From positions 13,088-77,087 of the forward strand of contig QANZ01055815.1 in assembly GCA_003254925.1 (NCBI GenBank): a stretch of DNA of 64,000 nucleotides, read 5' to 3'. The notes beneath the pieces were generated by a model. The model had not been told where the DNA came from and made no database searches. It saw only the letters and a program-made list of their open reading frames with translations. Each line of letters begins with the position of its first letter. Positions within the stretch are counted from its first letter, which is position 1. This document shows positions 22,482 to 34,715 of this stretch, piece by piece. The stretch is from Chamaecrista fasciculata (Eukaryota > Streptophyta > Magnoliopsida > Fabales > Fabaceae). The position numbers and the translations under genes were made by a program.

Positions 22482-23799
22482 ATGGAAAACCCTAACGAGA
22501 ACCAGCTCCCTCCAAGCCCTACGGCTAACCCTTCAGGGGCCCACCACCCGGAATCTAGCACTCAGCGAACAACTCACTCGTTCGTGCCCACACCTGTCCC
22601 GGACTTTACTCTCGAAGTCCTGCTACGAGCGAGATGACACCGACGCCGTTGACTCAACTCGCTGTTTTCCGACAACCGGAAGTCATCCGGACGAGGAGGC
22701 CCTCACAACACCCCCGGCATACACAAATGAAATACGGGAAATCATCCAGACTGAACTGCGAGACTCGAGAGCAGCCCACAAGGCTGACATGGCCTCATTG
22801 TGCCGGAACATGGAAGAACAGTTCAACCAGTTCATGGAAAAACATTTCGACCAGATAACCAGCCCCAATGCTAAAGGGAAACAGGTAGCCGAATCTACGG
22901 AGTCCCCACCACCCGAGTGCCATGTCACATCCAAAACACATCCCACCATGGAGATCACTCTGCCGGTACGTGGAGAGAAGGAAACCAACCCAGGACAAGA
23001 CGAACCAGTGACGGAGAGCCAAACCGACCTCCCCCGAGGATTGCCAGAGTCCACGTTGCAACAGTGGAATGTTCCGGCAGAGCTATGGCACCTTTTGGCC
23101 CAGCACCTGTCGTCTCCCGTAACAACCAACACCCCCCTACGGCACCTCCAGCGCCGACCATGACACCTCCGGTAACATCTCCTGGCATCTATGCGCCACA
23201 CATCCAGCAGGACGAGTTGCCGACTGGTTTTAAAATGCCAATGAAGTTGCCCCGATACGACGGGACAAAAGATCCGGAGGACCACCTCCAACAATTCCAC
23301 GCCTGCATGCAGATTGCAAACCTCTCGGAAGGAAAAAAGTGCAAACTATTCCCGACAACACTAGTCGGAGAATGTCTTATCTGGTTCTCCAAACTCCCGA
23401 ATGATAGCATTCACAGCTTCAGGGATATGGAAAACCTCTTCAAGAAGAGGTTTGCCACTAGCGTGGTATACAAGCAGCCAACCTCTGTCCTCGCCGATGT
23501 CCATCAGGCAGAACATGAATCCCTCCGAGATTTCCTGCACCGCTTCAATCAGAAGTGCCTCACCGTCAAAGACTTGGAGGATAGCGCAACGGTACACGCC
23601 TTTCAAGCAGGCCTCCGACCCGGACAGGCCCACAAGGAGTTAGCGTTCATGAATCCAAGTTCGCTGGAAGATTTACTTGCGAAGGTCCAAGAATTTATTA
23701 TCAAAGAAGACGCCTTCACATCACCGAAGAGCAGGTTCGCCAAAATGAGCCCTGGCAACAAACAATCGCCGCCAGCACACTGCAATGATTCTCTCTGAT
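22482..23799 (+). pseudogene. Gypsy (Tat/Ogre-like) gag remnant
   Basis: The frame opens MENPNENQLPPSPTANPSG, shifts near 22630, again near 23150, and then reads through the retrotransposon gag domain. Conserved pieces are PMKLPRYDGTKDPEDHLQQF, ECLIWFSKLPNDSIHSFRDM and ENLFKKRF, followed by LEDLLAKVQEFIIKEDAF. Base composition is much richer in GC than the neighbours, as is usual for this group. It stops before any zinc knuckle; pol and the 3' LTR are absent, cut at a short tandem repeat near 23790. Confidence 0.88.
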
Positions 23800-23818
23800 T
23801 CTCTCTGATTCTCTCTTT
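23784..23818. repeat. Short tandem repeat TGATTCTCTC at a truncation junction
   Basis: Three copies of a 10-mer mark the point where the Gypsy gag ends and unrelated AT-rich sequence begins. Confidence 0.85.
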
Positions 23819-24725
23819 AGTTACCAATATATGATTAACTTAAATAATTGTCAAAAGAGAGTTTGAAATATTAAAAATAATATGTATGTACCTTAATTAT
23901 TTATTTACTCAACACTACTTCTCCCCCTTCATTATGTTGAAAAATCATTTATTTAACTTTGATAATTATTTATGGTTAAATGTTCATTTTGGTCCTCAAA
24001 CTATGTGATTAGTTTTATTTTGGTCCTCAAACTATTTTTTGTTCTATTTTGGTGATCAAACTGTAAGGCCAGTTTCATTTTGGTCCTAAAACTATTTTTT
24101 GTTTCGCTTTATCCTCAAAATTTCACATTTGTTTCGCTTTGGTCTTCAAACTTTCACATTTGTTCTTTTTTAGTCCTCAAACTTTTATATTTGTTTCATT
24201 TTGGTCCTTAAACTCATAATCAATGATTTGCCAATGAGAGAAAGAAAATTTTAATTTTTTTTTTTGAAAAATAACCATAAATTTATCTCCAATTCGTGAC
24301 TAAAAATGGATTTTTCTCTCACTTTGTCAACTAGCTTATTATGTATGAATATGATAAATGATTGATCTTAGTCGTCAAGGTTAGAAATAACGGTAGTAAC
24401 CAATGAAATCACATTTTGGGAATCAAAATAGATCAAAAAATTGTTTAAAGACCAAAATGAAACTAATCTCATAGTTTGGGATCGAAACAAAACAAAAAAA
24501 AATTGAGGACCAAAATGAAACTGATTCCATAATTTGAGGATGAAAATGACTATTTAACCATTAATTATTCAACACTTCTCTTTTTTTTTTTTTTGATAGA
24601 AATCAACACTTCTCTTTGCAATTTGCATAACAATTCCCATTTTTCCTCCTGCAGCTACATCATTCTTACTAAAGAATTAAAGGTTCTGTATTTTGATGAT
24701 TGCCATGTAACTCACCATTCTGAAT
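23811..24725 (+). repeat. Segmental duplicate, copy 1 (partner 55868-56872)
   Basis: Phrases such as ACTTAAATAATTGTCAAAAG, TTATTTACTCAACACTA, CACTTCTCTTTGCAATTTG and ATTCTGTATTTTGATGATTG occur in the same order here and at 55868-56872. Each copy carries different MITE insertions, which gives an empty site for each. Confidence 0.8.
23972..24560. mobile_element. Palindromic MITE (TGGTTAAATG family)
   Basis: The left end reads TGGTTAAATGTTCATTTTGG; the right end is the inverse, closing at TATTTAACCA. The arms repeat TTTTGGTCCTCAAACT in several variants. The duplicate at 55868-56872 lacks it at this position, although a different MITE sits at the equivalent AATTAT site there. Confidence 0.75.
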
Positions 24726-24734
24726 TTTTTTTTT

Positions 24735-25295
24735 GCCAAAGTCCTATTTTAGTTCCTAATATTAACTCAAAATTTTATTTTGGTCCCCAATATTTTTTAT
24801 TCCATTTTAGTCCTTAACGTTTCCTATAAGTTTCATAATTGGTTCCTAATTACTGAATATGGTCACATCTCTCTCATTTTAAACATGAACGCGATGAAAT
24901 CAGAGTTACGTGTTAAATTTGATGAGTTATTTCTTTACTCAATTGGAGTCATCAGCAAACGAGACCAAATCAAGCATGAAATCGGGTCTGAAAATGAATT
25001 GCTTGTTTTATAAATTTGGTCATATCTCTCTTGTTTTCAGACTCACTCTCATCCCCAATTTGACCTGGTTTGTCGATGGCTCCAATTGGGCAAAGAAAGA
25101 ACTCATCAAATTTAACTCGTTACTCTGATTTCATCGCGTTAGGGTTTGAGATGAGAGAGATATGACCACATTCAATAGTTAGGGTCTTAGGGACCAATTA
25201 TAAAACTTTTGAGAAAAAATAAGGACCAAAACGAAACAAAAAAATTAGGAACAAAAATGAAATTTTGGGTAAACATTAGGGACTAAAAAAAGATT
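24735..25295. mobile_element. Palindromic MITE (GCCAAAGTCCTATTTTAG family)
   Basis: Arms of about 170 bp are inverted: the left has AGTCCTATTTTAGTTCC and the right the inverse ending AAAAAAGATTTTGGTCGA. The inner arms share GAGAGAGATATGACC in both orientations. The frames across it are not genes. Confidence 0.7.
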
Positions 25296-25497
25296 TTGGT
25301 CGATTTTTTCTCTTTATTATTTCAATGGGATAAAATAGATCATGATATTTTGCCTACCTACACACACAAAATGGAACATAAATTTGGGGGGGGGGGGAGG
25401 GCACTTCTTTGAGTTTCCATATAATTTTTAATAATATTTGGGGGCCAATTTGTAATTACCACTAATATTTGGGGGCCTTTTTGTAATTAAGATTCTT

Positions 25498-25722
25498 GGT
25501 GGTCCCCTAACTTTCGCAAAGGTCTCAATTTGGTCCCCCTAACATTTTTTGTTGCAATTTTGGTCCCCTAACTTTTTAAAACGTCTCACTATTGGTCCCA
25601 AGTTTGGGGACCAAAATTGAGACTTTTGCGAAAGTTAGGGGACCAAAATTGCAACAAAAAAAGTTAGGGGACCAAATTGAGACCTTTACGAAAGTTAGGG
25701 GACCAAAAGTAAACTTAAGCCA
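25498..25722. mobile_element. Palindromic MITE, short copy of the 5902 family
   Basis: GGTCCCCTAACTTTCGCAAA and AATTTGGTCCCC are inverted around about 25605, ending GACCAAAAGTAAACTTAAGCC. It is shorter than its relatives (about 225 bp). Confidence 0.7.
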
Positions 25723-26199
25723 ATATAAAATTGAAAATCCATTTCAATATAATGAATTTGAAAAAGTTTATCCCTTTCATCAATTAGAAGTTAAATGAAG
25801 TGTAATATTTCCAAAATGATTTAAAAAGAAAAAAGATTGAGACAAAAGAAATTGTGCTTGTAGGGTCTCCACGACAATTTCGTTTATCTTTGAGAGGAAT
25901 TGTAAAGGAACATTGACTATCAACATTACGAAGTAATTTATAATAGAAAGAAATGACTTGGTATATATAAGATGAATCCAAAATTTTCTAAACTAGATAT
26001 ATTATATATGAGAGAAATAAAGAAATCAACTTTGTATAAAATAAAATTAATAAATAAAACAATCTAACTCGTGCAAGGCAAGCTGGTTCCACTAGTAATA
26101 CAAAAAATTATGGGATTAAGCCATTATCGAAAATGTAACATTCGGAGGATTTTTTTTAACCGCATACAAAATGCCTCATAAGTACCTAGTATATAAAAT

Positions 26200-27310
26200 T
26201 AAATGAATCAATATCGTTGATAATAAAAAAAGCTAATGCCATTGATAGTTAAAAGAGCTAGTGTCATTGATCGTCCGAAAAAGTCATTGATCATTAAAAG
26301 AGCTAATAATGTTGATCGTCAAAAAGCCAATTTCATTAATCATTAAAAGAGCCAATATTGTTGATAGTAAAAATAAGTCAATGTCGTTGATCGTTAAAAG
26401 AGCCAATATCGATGCTCGTCCAAAAAGTCAACGTCATTAATCATTAAAAGAGTTAATATCGTTGATACATAAAAAAGTCAATGTTGTTGATCATTAAAAG
26501 AGTTAATCTCATTGATCATAAAAAACGTAATTACCCTAACTGTATATATATTAATCATTAAAAGAGCCAATGATGTTGATAGTCAAAAAAGCTGATATCA
26601 TTATTTTTAAAAGAGCCAATATCATTGATAGTAAAAAAAAAAAAAAAGTCAATGTCATTAATCAATAAAAGAGCTATCATTGTTAATCATAAAAAAAGCC
26701 AATGTCGTCGATCATTACAAGAGTTAATATCATTGATTGTTAAAAAAACCAATATCGTTAATCATTAAAAGAGCTAGTGTCGTTGATTATGAAAAGAGCT
26801 AATAATATCGTTGATTGTCAAAAAAAAGCCAATGTCGTTGATCATTAAAAGAGCCAATATCGTTGTTTTTTGAAATGTCAACGTCGTTAATCGTTAAAAG
26901 ACCTAATATCGTTGATCATTAAAAAATGTCAATGTTGTTGATTATTAAAAGAGCTAATATTGTTGATCGTCGAAAAAGCTAATACCATTAATCATTAAAA
27001 GAGCCAATACTGTTGATAGTAAAAAAGAAGTCAACGTCGTTGATCAATAAAAGAGCTAACATCGTTAATCGTCAGAAAAATCAATGTCGATGATCATTAA
27101 AAGAGTGAATATTATTGATTGTCAATAAAGCCAATGTGGTTAATCGATTAGAAGAGTTAGTGTCGTTGATTGCCACAAGAGCGTAGTATTATCGTTGCTC
27201 ATCCAAAAAGTCAATGTCGTTGATCTCTAAAAGAGCTAATAACGTTGATCATCATTAAGTAAATGTCATTGATTATTAAAAGAGTTAATCTCGTTGATCA
27301 TAAGAAGACA
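26200..27310 (+). repeat. Minisatellite with a 26-bp unit in alternating pairs
   Basis: About 40 diverged units follow AATGTCGTTGATCATTAAAA with GAGCC, alternating with AATATCGTTGATCGTCAAAA with AAGTC. They form a two-unit period of about 53 bp. The phrase ATAATTACCCTAA closes two sub-blocks, near 26527 and 27308, so a stretch of about 780 bp also seems duplicated. There is no coding or palindromic structure. Confidence 0.9.
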
Positions 27311-27736
27311 TAATTACCCTAAATTTATTTATGTATATATATCTTTCTTCTTGGGGTGTAATTTATATGACCACATCAATGTTCATATTCTTTGAGAAGT
27401 GTCAACTATGGAGAAAGGGTCTCCACAAACATTAAGAAAGATGACGATCAAGACTCAAGAGCACATAGATATTTGTGCTTATGCCCAATTATCTATCACT
27501 CTATATCGATCAAATCAATGAAATACCAAAGATTAAGACTCAAGAGGACATACATGTACCACATATTTTGCTCATACTCTTTCATATGCTCCTTATTTTG
27601 GTAATATTAGGTAATTGTAATCTGATATAGTTGGATTTGCTAAATATGTGATGGAAACTCTGTACTATGATTATATTCTTTAGAATACAATTAATGTTTC
27701 TTTTCTGTATGTATATCAGCTTCCATTTTTCAACAG

Positions 27737-28708
27737 TTGTCAGTGGTGAAAACACTGAATGGGACAAATTATGATGATTGGTTTGAGTCCATGGAGATGT
27801 ATGTGATCATCTCAAAGGACGAATTAGCCATGAGAGAGCTTATGCCGACGGCAGTTACCAAGCGCTCTAGTGCAGCTGCCAAGGCTCAACATAAGCTGAA
27901 GAAAGACAACAAGGGGAAGATGAAAAAGTCCTTCAAGGGTGATTGTTTCTATTGTAAGAAGTCTGGACATAACATCTCACAATGCTACAAGTTGAAGAAT
28001 AAGCGTGAGAAGGAAGGTATTCTTTTTCACAATACCCCTCTAGCTATTGTTTCTCTTGAATCCAATAATATTCAAACTTGTTTGGATTCTTGGTGGTTAG
28101 ATTCTGGTGCAACAGTTCATATAACTGATTCTTTGCAAAGGCTCAGAGATAGGAGGAGCCCAAGTGACAGGAAAAAGACCATTGTTGGAGTGCAAGGAAG
28201 CTCTACTTTAGTTGAATGTGTTGGAACTATTATTCTAGTTTTAGATTCTAGACATAAGCTTTTCTGGTATGATACTGTGTATGTGCCCTCCTTTCGGAGG
28301 AGTCTTGTTTCTACTTCTATTATTGATAAACAAGGGTATTGTTTTTCGCAAGGAAATGTAAGAATTGACGTACATCATTGTTCTATTGTTATTGGTACAA
28401 CTAGTTTGATGAATGGTCTTTATTGCTTGAATTTGAATTATGTTTCAGAATCTTCCACTTCTTCTGTTCCTAGTATTGATATTGTTGTTGGATATAAACG
28501 CCATAGGGTGGATGATAAATCTTCTATGTTGTGGCAAGGGCATTTGTGCCATATTTTTAGAAACATACTAGAAAGGATGATTAAACAAGGTATTCTGCAT
28601 GATTTAGATTTCTCAAATTTTGATTCCTGTGTTGATTGCATTAAGGGTAAATTTCCTGCTAAGCTAGGAAGAAGAAAGTTAACAGATCTGAGAGTAGTCT
28701 TGATTTGA
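27737..28708 (+). pseudogene. Copia gag-protease-preintegrase remnant
   Basis: The frame opens VVKTLNGTNYDDWFESMEMY, the start of a Copia gag. Much of gag is then missing. It resumes before the zinc knuckle CFYCKKSGHNISQCYKLK. The protease site WWLDSGATVHIT follows, then a GAG-pre-integrase domain ending SCVDCIKGKFPAKLGRR. The sequence then stops at 28708 where an LTR-like block begins. Integrase, RT and RNase H are absent. The frame is unusually open for a fragment, with the knuckle and protease motifs intact. Confidence 0.9.
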
Positions 28709-28715
28709 TCCACAT

Positions 28716-31134
28716 TGTCACACCTGACATTCTGGAGGAAATGTCGTTTATGACTTAGAAAAGGAGTTGCCACCAAATTTTGAAGAAAAACTTGGAAAAC
28801 TAAATTTAATGAAAATATTTTGAAATGAATGGTGGATAAGGCAAAAATTAAGAAAACTGGTCTTGAACCAAAGATGAGTTCAGAAGTCATTTGAATCATG
28901 GGGAAGGTGTCAGACACCCCACGATACTCATTCAATTTGGACTGTTACCCGAAAATAATTATTTAAAAATTAAATGGCCTTTAAAAATATTTTTAATCAT
29001 CTTAAAAAACACATAAAAAGATAGATACTTGAATAAAGCAAGATAAATAAGACACATATTAAAGAAAGCAAAAGATATTTACAGGGACACACGATAAAAA
29101 GAAATAAAATAAAATGAATTGAAGCAACTAATTTATTTATTTACAAATGTAAAACGTCTAATGAAAATGGAACATGAAAGATTTTCTTTACAATTTGATC
29201 ATTCTGTTTCATTTTAAATGCCCAAATAAAATGAATAGTTGCTTAATCTTAAGGTGCCAAAGAATATCTTTCCATTTTTTTGAAAACGTGGAGTGGGAAG
29301 CTAAAAAATATTATTAAAAAAATAGAAAATAAATTAAAAAAAAAGGAAACAAGAGACATATAAAAGGAAACAATAAGGGATTAAAATTACAATCTTAAAA
29401 ATAGAAAAGGGTAATGTGAATAATTTTTTATGGGATTTGAAATAGGTAAACTATGATGGAGGAAGAGTAAATGAGAACATTCCCTTTTTATACAAAGCCT
29501 AATTAAAAATAATTAATTGCCTTGATTCATAAAAACTAATCAACTCATCTAAAAAGGAATGATAATAATATCATAAATAGAAGTAAAAAGATAAAAATAA
29601 ACAAAAGGAAAGAATAAATAAAAAAGGAAATATTTTAACCCAAAAAAATAAAAAAGGAAATAAAATAAGAAAACTGAAAGAAGGAGAGAAGAAAACAGAA
29701 GATGGAGCATAAAACGTGAATATAAAATGAAAAAGGAAAATGTACTTTTCAACCCCCATACAAGTTCTCTTTTTTGCGATCAAGTCCTCTTCTTAAATAA
29801 AAGGACCAAAGTGCAACGAACAAAGAGAAATTAAAAGGATCCTGCAGTTTCAATCCATGGACTATTATTAAGAAAAGATCCTTGGGTTCCCATCTATTTA
29901 AGAACCCTCCATTTTCTTAAGATTTATTTTCAGTTAAGTCCTTGAATAATTTCACTTTACTCCCAAATCTTTATCATCTTTTCCAAAACAGTCATTGACT
30001 AGTAGGAAAAAAAATACAAAACGGTCCAAAGCAACCAGAAAAATAAAGAATAGTCCCGATTTTCAAAGAAAGGTTATAAATTAGTCCACAAAAAAAACAC
30101 AAAATACTCTAAACTCATGATTTCATATTCAGAGATAAACAACAACACAACAAAAAAGAAAAGAGAGGAATGCGAATCAATCGCATTGTGAAGCTTCAAT
30201 ACTTTATTGACAAGCTTGCAAATTACAGAAGAATAAAAAAGAGGAGGAATAAGACTTATAATGATTCCTTAGTTCCTTTCCTCCTTCCTTCTCAAACTCT
30301 CCTTTTTCTCTCTATTTTCTGAAGAAAGAAAAGTCTCCGATACAGTGATTTCAAACATCTATTTATACTACAAATCGAAGCTCTCTCCCCTCTCTCTTTT
30401 TTTGAAATGAATATCTCTAAAAACAAAAAGATAGTCAACCCATTTGCTTCGAAATTGGAGTGCATGATCCCAACTTTTTCCAGTGCTCCTTCTTTTCTTC
30501 AATTTCAGAGGCTTAAATTTCCCTTTTGAAGAAGGAGTGAGGCAGAAAACACGAACTTATTTTCACCTTTCCAATCTGAATTCGTGTAAGTTTTTGGGGA
30601 AGGTGCGACTTGCTTCCTGCTTTTTGGTCCTTCTCTCTTCCTCTTGTGACTCTATTACACCGCTTAGCTTTGTCTTCTTGTGCATGGCCTTGTACATTAA
30701 CGGCTGAAATGAGAGAGTGAAGAGTGTAAAAGGCAATTAGGGTAAAGAGAAAAGGATGAGCGGCTATGAAGAGAGTAAGTGTTGGGAAAATGAAATTAGG
30801 GTTTGTCTTAGGTTAAAACTACAAAAAGCCCCCTCTCCACTTCCTTTTTTCACAAACATGCCATTATCTCCTTTTTGATTTTTTTTTTTTGGGTTTAGTG
30901 AGCCTTCACATGGGGATGGGGAAGGTGAATGGATTAGGCAACAGATGTAAGGGCAAATTATATTTAGGTCCTTGGTTTTCTCGTTTTTTTTCTTTTTTTC
31001 TCTTTTTTTTCATTTTCTTAATAATGTTTTCCTCTATTTTTTTATATAACAACATTACCCCCAAAGCTTGTTAAATTAAAATGATTGCCCGAAATATTTT
31101 TAGAAATTACAATGGACCAAATGGGGTGTTAACA
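28716..31134 (-). mobile_element. Long 3' LTR of an Ogre/Tat-like Gypsy element
   Basis: On the minus strand a purine tract (AAGAGGGACAAC) at 31146 to 31135 precedes TGTTAACACCCC, and the block ends GGTGTGACA at 28716, giving about 2.4 kb. A TATA-like TATAAAAAGG lies near 29490 on the minus strand. To the right, sequence and tandem repeats fit the 3' untranslated part of the same element. No second LTR is in the window. Short frames inside are not genes. Confidence 0.6.
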
Positions 31135-31358
31135 GTTGTCCCTCTTAACTTGTCTCTTATGCAAGGACATTAAAAACTAGTTCATGTGTCACTACCTAAG
31201 GGCAAGTGAAGAAAGAGAACGAGCATTTGGTTCGGCTGAAAGCTTTCCACGAGAAGTCAAATTATCTTGTTTCTGGCACAAGAATGGGGATGCGGCAATT
31301 GTTGTTGTTTTTTGAAGGCTTCAAGCTTCATTAGGCAAAACTTCAAAGTATGGGTATG

Positions 31359-32860
31359 TGATCAGCCCAAAAGTGAACAAGTTATTTGGTCTTCTTTTGG
31401 TGTGTTTATAATAATAATATATTAGAATTAGACCAATTAATATGCTAAGGGCAATACTAAGGTATTGTGGAATAAAGTGGATAAAATGAGTTAATTAGCT
31501 TTTATTTATTGTACTTTATAAATAGGTGCTACTTAATGGTTTATTTAGTGTTTCAGATATCCAAAAAGGGCCAAACCAAGAGGGAAATATCAGAATATTC
31601 TAGAGATTACGTCGAGCACAAGATATCCTTGCGCCGCCATGTGGGCCGCTGGTCCAACATAGGTTAATCCCGCGACGCACGTATCTGATAGGAATATGAC
31701 GTCAGCAAGTAAGCTTCAGCAGAGTTTGTTGTTGCGCTGTCACTTTGAGCCAACGGCCCAAAAGGGAAATCTCGCGGCGCAGATCAATCTGAAGCAGGAG
31801 AGTATGGTTTGCACGGCTACGATTCATGATACATAGATATAATCGAAATATCGCAGATATTTTGCTGCGCCTTCGTACTGTGCCGCCGGCGCAAGCAACG
31901 ACCCAGAGGTGATTTTCTTCCCTTGACTTGCAGACCAAGCACACTACTCAATACTATAAATAGAGGTCGTCATTCCACGCTCAGAGCACCAGTTCACGAA
32001 GTTTACATCAATTCTCTTTATTTTAGAATAGTTCTCTGCCTAGAGCATGAGTAACTAATTAGGTAGATACGTGAGAAATGCCTCAAGGATGTGACTTGAG
32101 TTCACCATGATTCGTTGTAAAGCCCAGATGTTGATGTTGCATTTATGAGGTATGATCAACTCCTTCAAAGGTAATTGTTGAAGTTGTTTATATATAAGTC
32201 GTAGATCATATTTTGTTAAAGTAATGAGACCTTGACATTCCTGGAGTTTGTCTCTCTCACGATTAATGAAGTAGCTCTTTAGGGTTTGCTAAAGAGTGGT
32301 TTACATATCTTATGTGCATAATTAGGATTATTCATTGATATATATGTTTGTTTATTGTTCCGATGTGGCAATAATATAGATTGCCCCGAAGAGCTTTGGC
32401 AAATAGCTCATGAACCCAGTTTTGGATGAGTTACCTATCTTAATCTTGTATTCTCTCCATTGTTTGATTGATTGTGTTTAAAGTTTAAATACATTGTCTA
32501 ACTTGGAAAAGTAAATACATATTTATTATCTATTCTTTATAATGAACGAACTATGATAGTCCATCCATCTCTAGGGTTTTCTCTCAAGTATTATTATTCT
32601 CAAGTATTGTTATTCTCAATTATTATTCTCAAGTATTATTATTACTTTGACTCTAAAGATCTTCTTAAAACGTGACAACCCTCAAAGATAGAAGTTATAA
32701 CCTTCGTCACAATTCTCATAGCCTCATCACATTGAGTTCCGCGAGAGATCCGACCTTGGGTTAGCATCTACACTATATTTTAATAAATATAGTTATACTT
32801 GCGAGGCTCGAGTATAATTAAATTTGATCCGTTTGACACCTTACGACGGGTGTCCAGTCA
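31359..32860 (+). mobile_element. Solo LTR with perfect 5-bp target-site duplication
   Basis: A 1502-bp block runs TGATCAGCCCAAAAG to TGTCCAGTCA. It is flanked by GTATG at 31354-31358 and 32861-32865. A TATA box lies in ACTATAAATAGAGG near 31953. A second member is at 51219-52561. There is no internal region, so recombination between the two LTRs of an older insertion is the likely origin. Confidence 0.88.
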
Positions 32861-32865
32861 GTATG

Positions 32866-33490
32866 ACGATGTTGTGGTGAATCTTTGACGATAACTTGGA
32901 GGTATCCAGAAGAAGAGGGTTCGACAATGTAGAGATGCATGTACAAACATGATGTCCTTTTGAATGACATAGGGTCATCAGAGAAAGATGGATAATTCTT
33001 CAACGACAACGTGGAGATGCCCTGAAGAAGAGGGTTCATCAGCAATGTAGAGACGCATGTACGAACATGGATGTCTTTTTGAATGACTCTGTGTCATCAG
33101 GTAAAGTTGGATAACTCTTCGGTGGCACTGTGGAGATGCTTGGGACGAACAAGGATATATTTTTGAATGACTTTGCGTCATCAAGAAAAGACGGATGACT
33201 CTTGAATAGCAATGTGGAGATGCCCGGAATGAACAAAGATGTGTTTTTGAATGACTTTGTGTCATCAGGGAAATGCAGATAACTCATCATCAATAAAGTA
33301 GTAAGATGCCTGGAAGAAGAGGCTTCGACGACAACGTGTTGAGATGCCCGATAAAACAAGTATGTCGTTTTGAATGATTCTTACATCATTAGGGAAAGAC
33401 GGAGAACTCTCTGACGACAAAGTGTTAAGGTGCTTGGAAGAACAGAGTTCAACGACAACGTGTTGAGATGCCCGATCGAACAAATATGTG
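32866..33490. repeat. Tandem repeats of 85-125 bp, probable Ogre/Tat 3' UTR array
   Basis: Five or so irregular units each contain a TTTTTGAATGAC core, a GTCATCAGG box and a GTGGAGATGCC box. Together with the minus-strand LTR at 28716-31134, and after removing the solo LTR, they lie where Ogre/Tat elements often carry tandem repeats between pol and the 3' LTR. The open minus-strand frames are repeat translations. Confidence 0.75.
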
Positions 33491-34715
33491 AAATTGATGT
33501 TTTTGTGTTTAAGAAAAGTGATTGGGATACAATTTTATGTTCCATCCTTCAATGTGGCCAGTTATCTTGTTGTGGCTGACATAGATACCCATTGTAAGGT
33601 GTGAATTCTTCTGGTTTGACCATTTTGAAGGGCTTGCTACCCTGTCAAGACGGTTAGTGCATAATCCAGATAGTTTATAAACAAGTAGTTTCGCTAATCA
33701 TATTGTCTAATGTAATTGGCCATCCTTAGACTTATCGAAGAAATAAAAATAGTGGCTATGAAAGAGATGACAAAGATAAGCAAAATAAAGAGGTCTATTA
33801 ATTGAATGAACCACAGTTTTATTGATGCGAATCAAAGGTACAAGAAAAAAAAAAGAGAGAGCGACTCAATGAACAAAATGGACCCGACGGTAAACCTGTC
33901 GCGAAACGCCGACTTTCGACGTCGTTTACGGCAAACAAGACATCGCTTGGAATCGTCTCACCGAGACAAAGAGATCTGTGATCTCAAATTCCACAACCGC
34001 GTCCAAAAGTGAGGAACGAAAATCATAAAAAAAAAAACAAGAAATCAAGAACGCTGAAACAAAGCCATGATTTTCGATCTCCATGAGAAAAACATGATTT
34101 GACTAAATTTCTTGGATAAAAAATACTCCATAGTTGCCAATAAACAAATTCAAAGAGCTAATTTCATAAAGCAAACCATATTTGAGTCGGATTGAAAAGG
34201 CAAATGGTGCAAAACGGAAAAACAATGACGTTCGATTTTCGCTCTCCAAATTACACATGTTTTTCAGCACATTCAGGACACGAAAGAGGCTCAGATCTAA
34301 TAACTTTCAAAGATCTATCAATATCATAAACTGATTGCTAGAATTCATATGAAAATCAAGAATTATGACCAATATTTCCGCATCTAAAGAAGAAGAAATG
34401 CAGATTCAGCAATAATTCTCAAATATATGTCGATTCCGAAAAAAGGTGATCAAGATGAAAATCAGATTCAACAAATTTAATAATCAAGAGATACCAAAGT
34501 TCCTAGAATTTTGCCGAGATTTGTCAAGAACGCAATAGGAAAATTCAACAGAGTAGAATTTACGAACATATCAAAAAAGGAATATCAGGCTTCTTAATTT
34601 TCAATGAAGAAACCATAGCACATTACGATCTAACCAAAAAATTATGAACAAATCAAGAAACTAGATATAGATTGATGAAGAATCAAAATCATATAAAATA
34701 ATAATTTTAAGAACC
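33491..34715 (-). other. Leader region of a Copia-like element, no gene seen
   Basis: This is the internal region adjoining the primer-binding site of the minus-strand LTR at 34731-35318, read right to left. A GC-richer patch near 33880-34010 contains no gag motif that I recognise. Confidence 0.4.

Noticed and set aside
22683-23300. Minus-strand frame of 205 codons
   Set aside because: It is the complement of the Gypsy gag gene, whose forward translation has the conserved gag domain.
26200-27310. Regular repeats resembling a CRISPR array
   Set aside because: Units are contiguous and diverged, with no unique spacers; surroundings are plant transposons. It is a minisatellite.
32978-33359. Overlapping minus-strand frames with repeated MTQSHSK-type segments
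   Set aside because: They follow the tandem DNA repeat in two phases at once, so coding constraint is unlikely.
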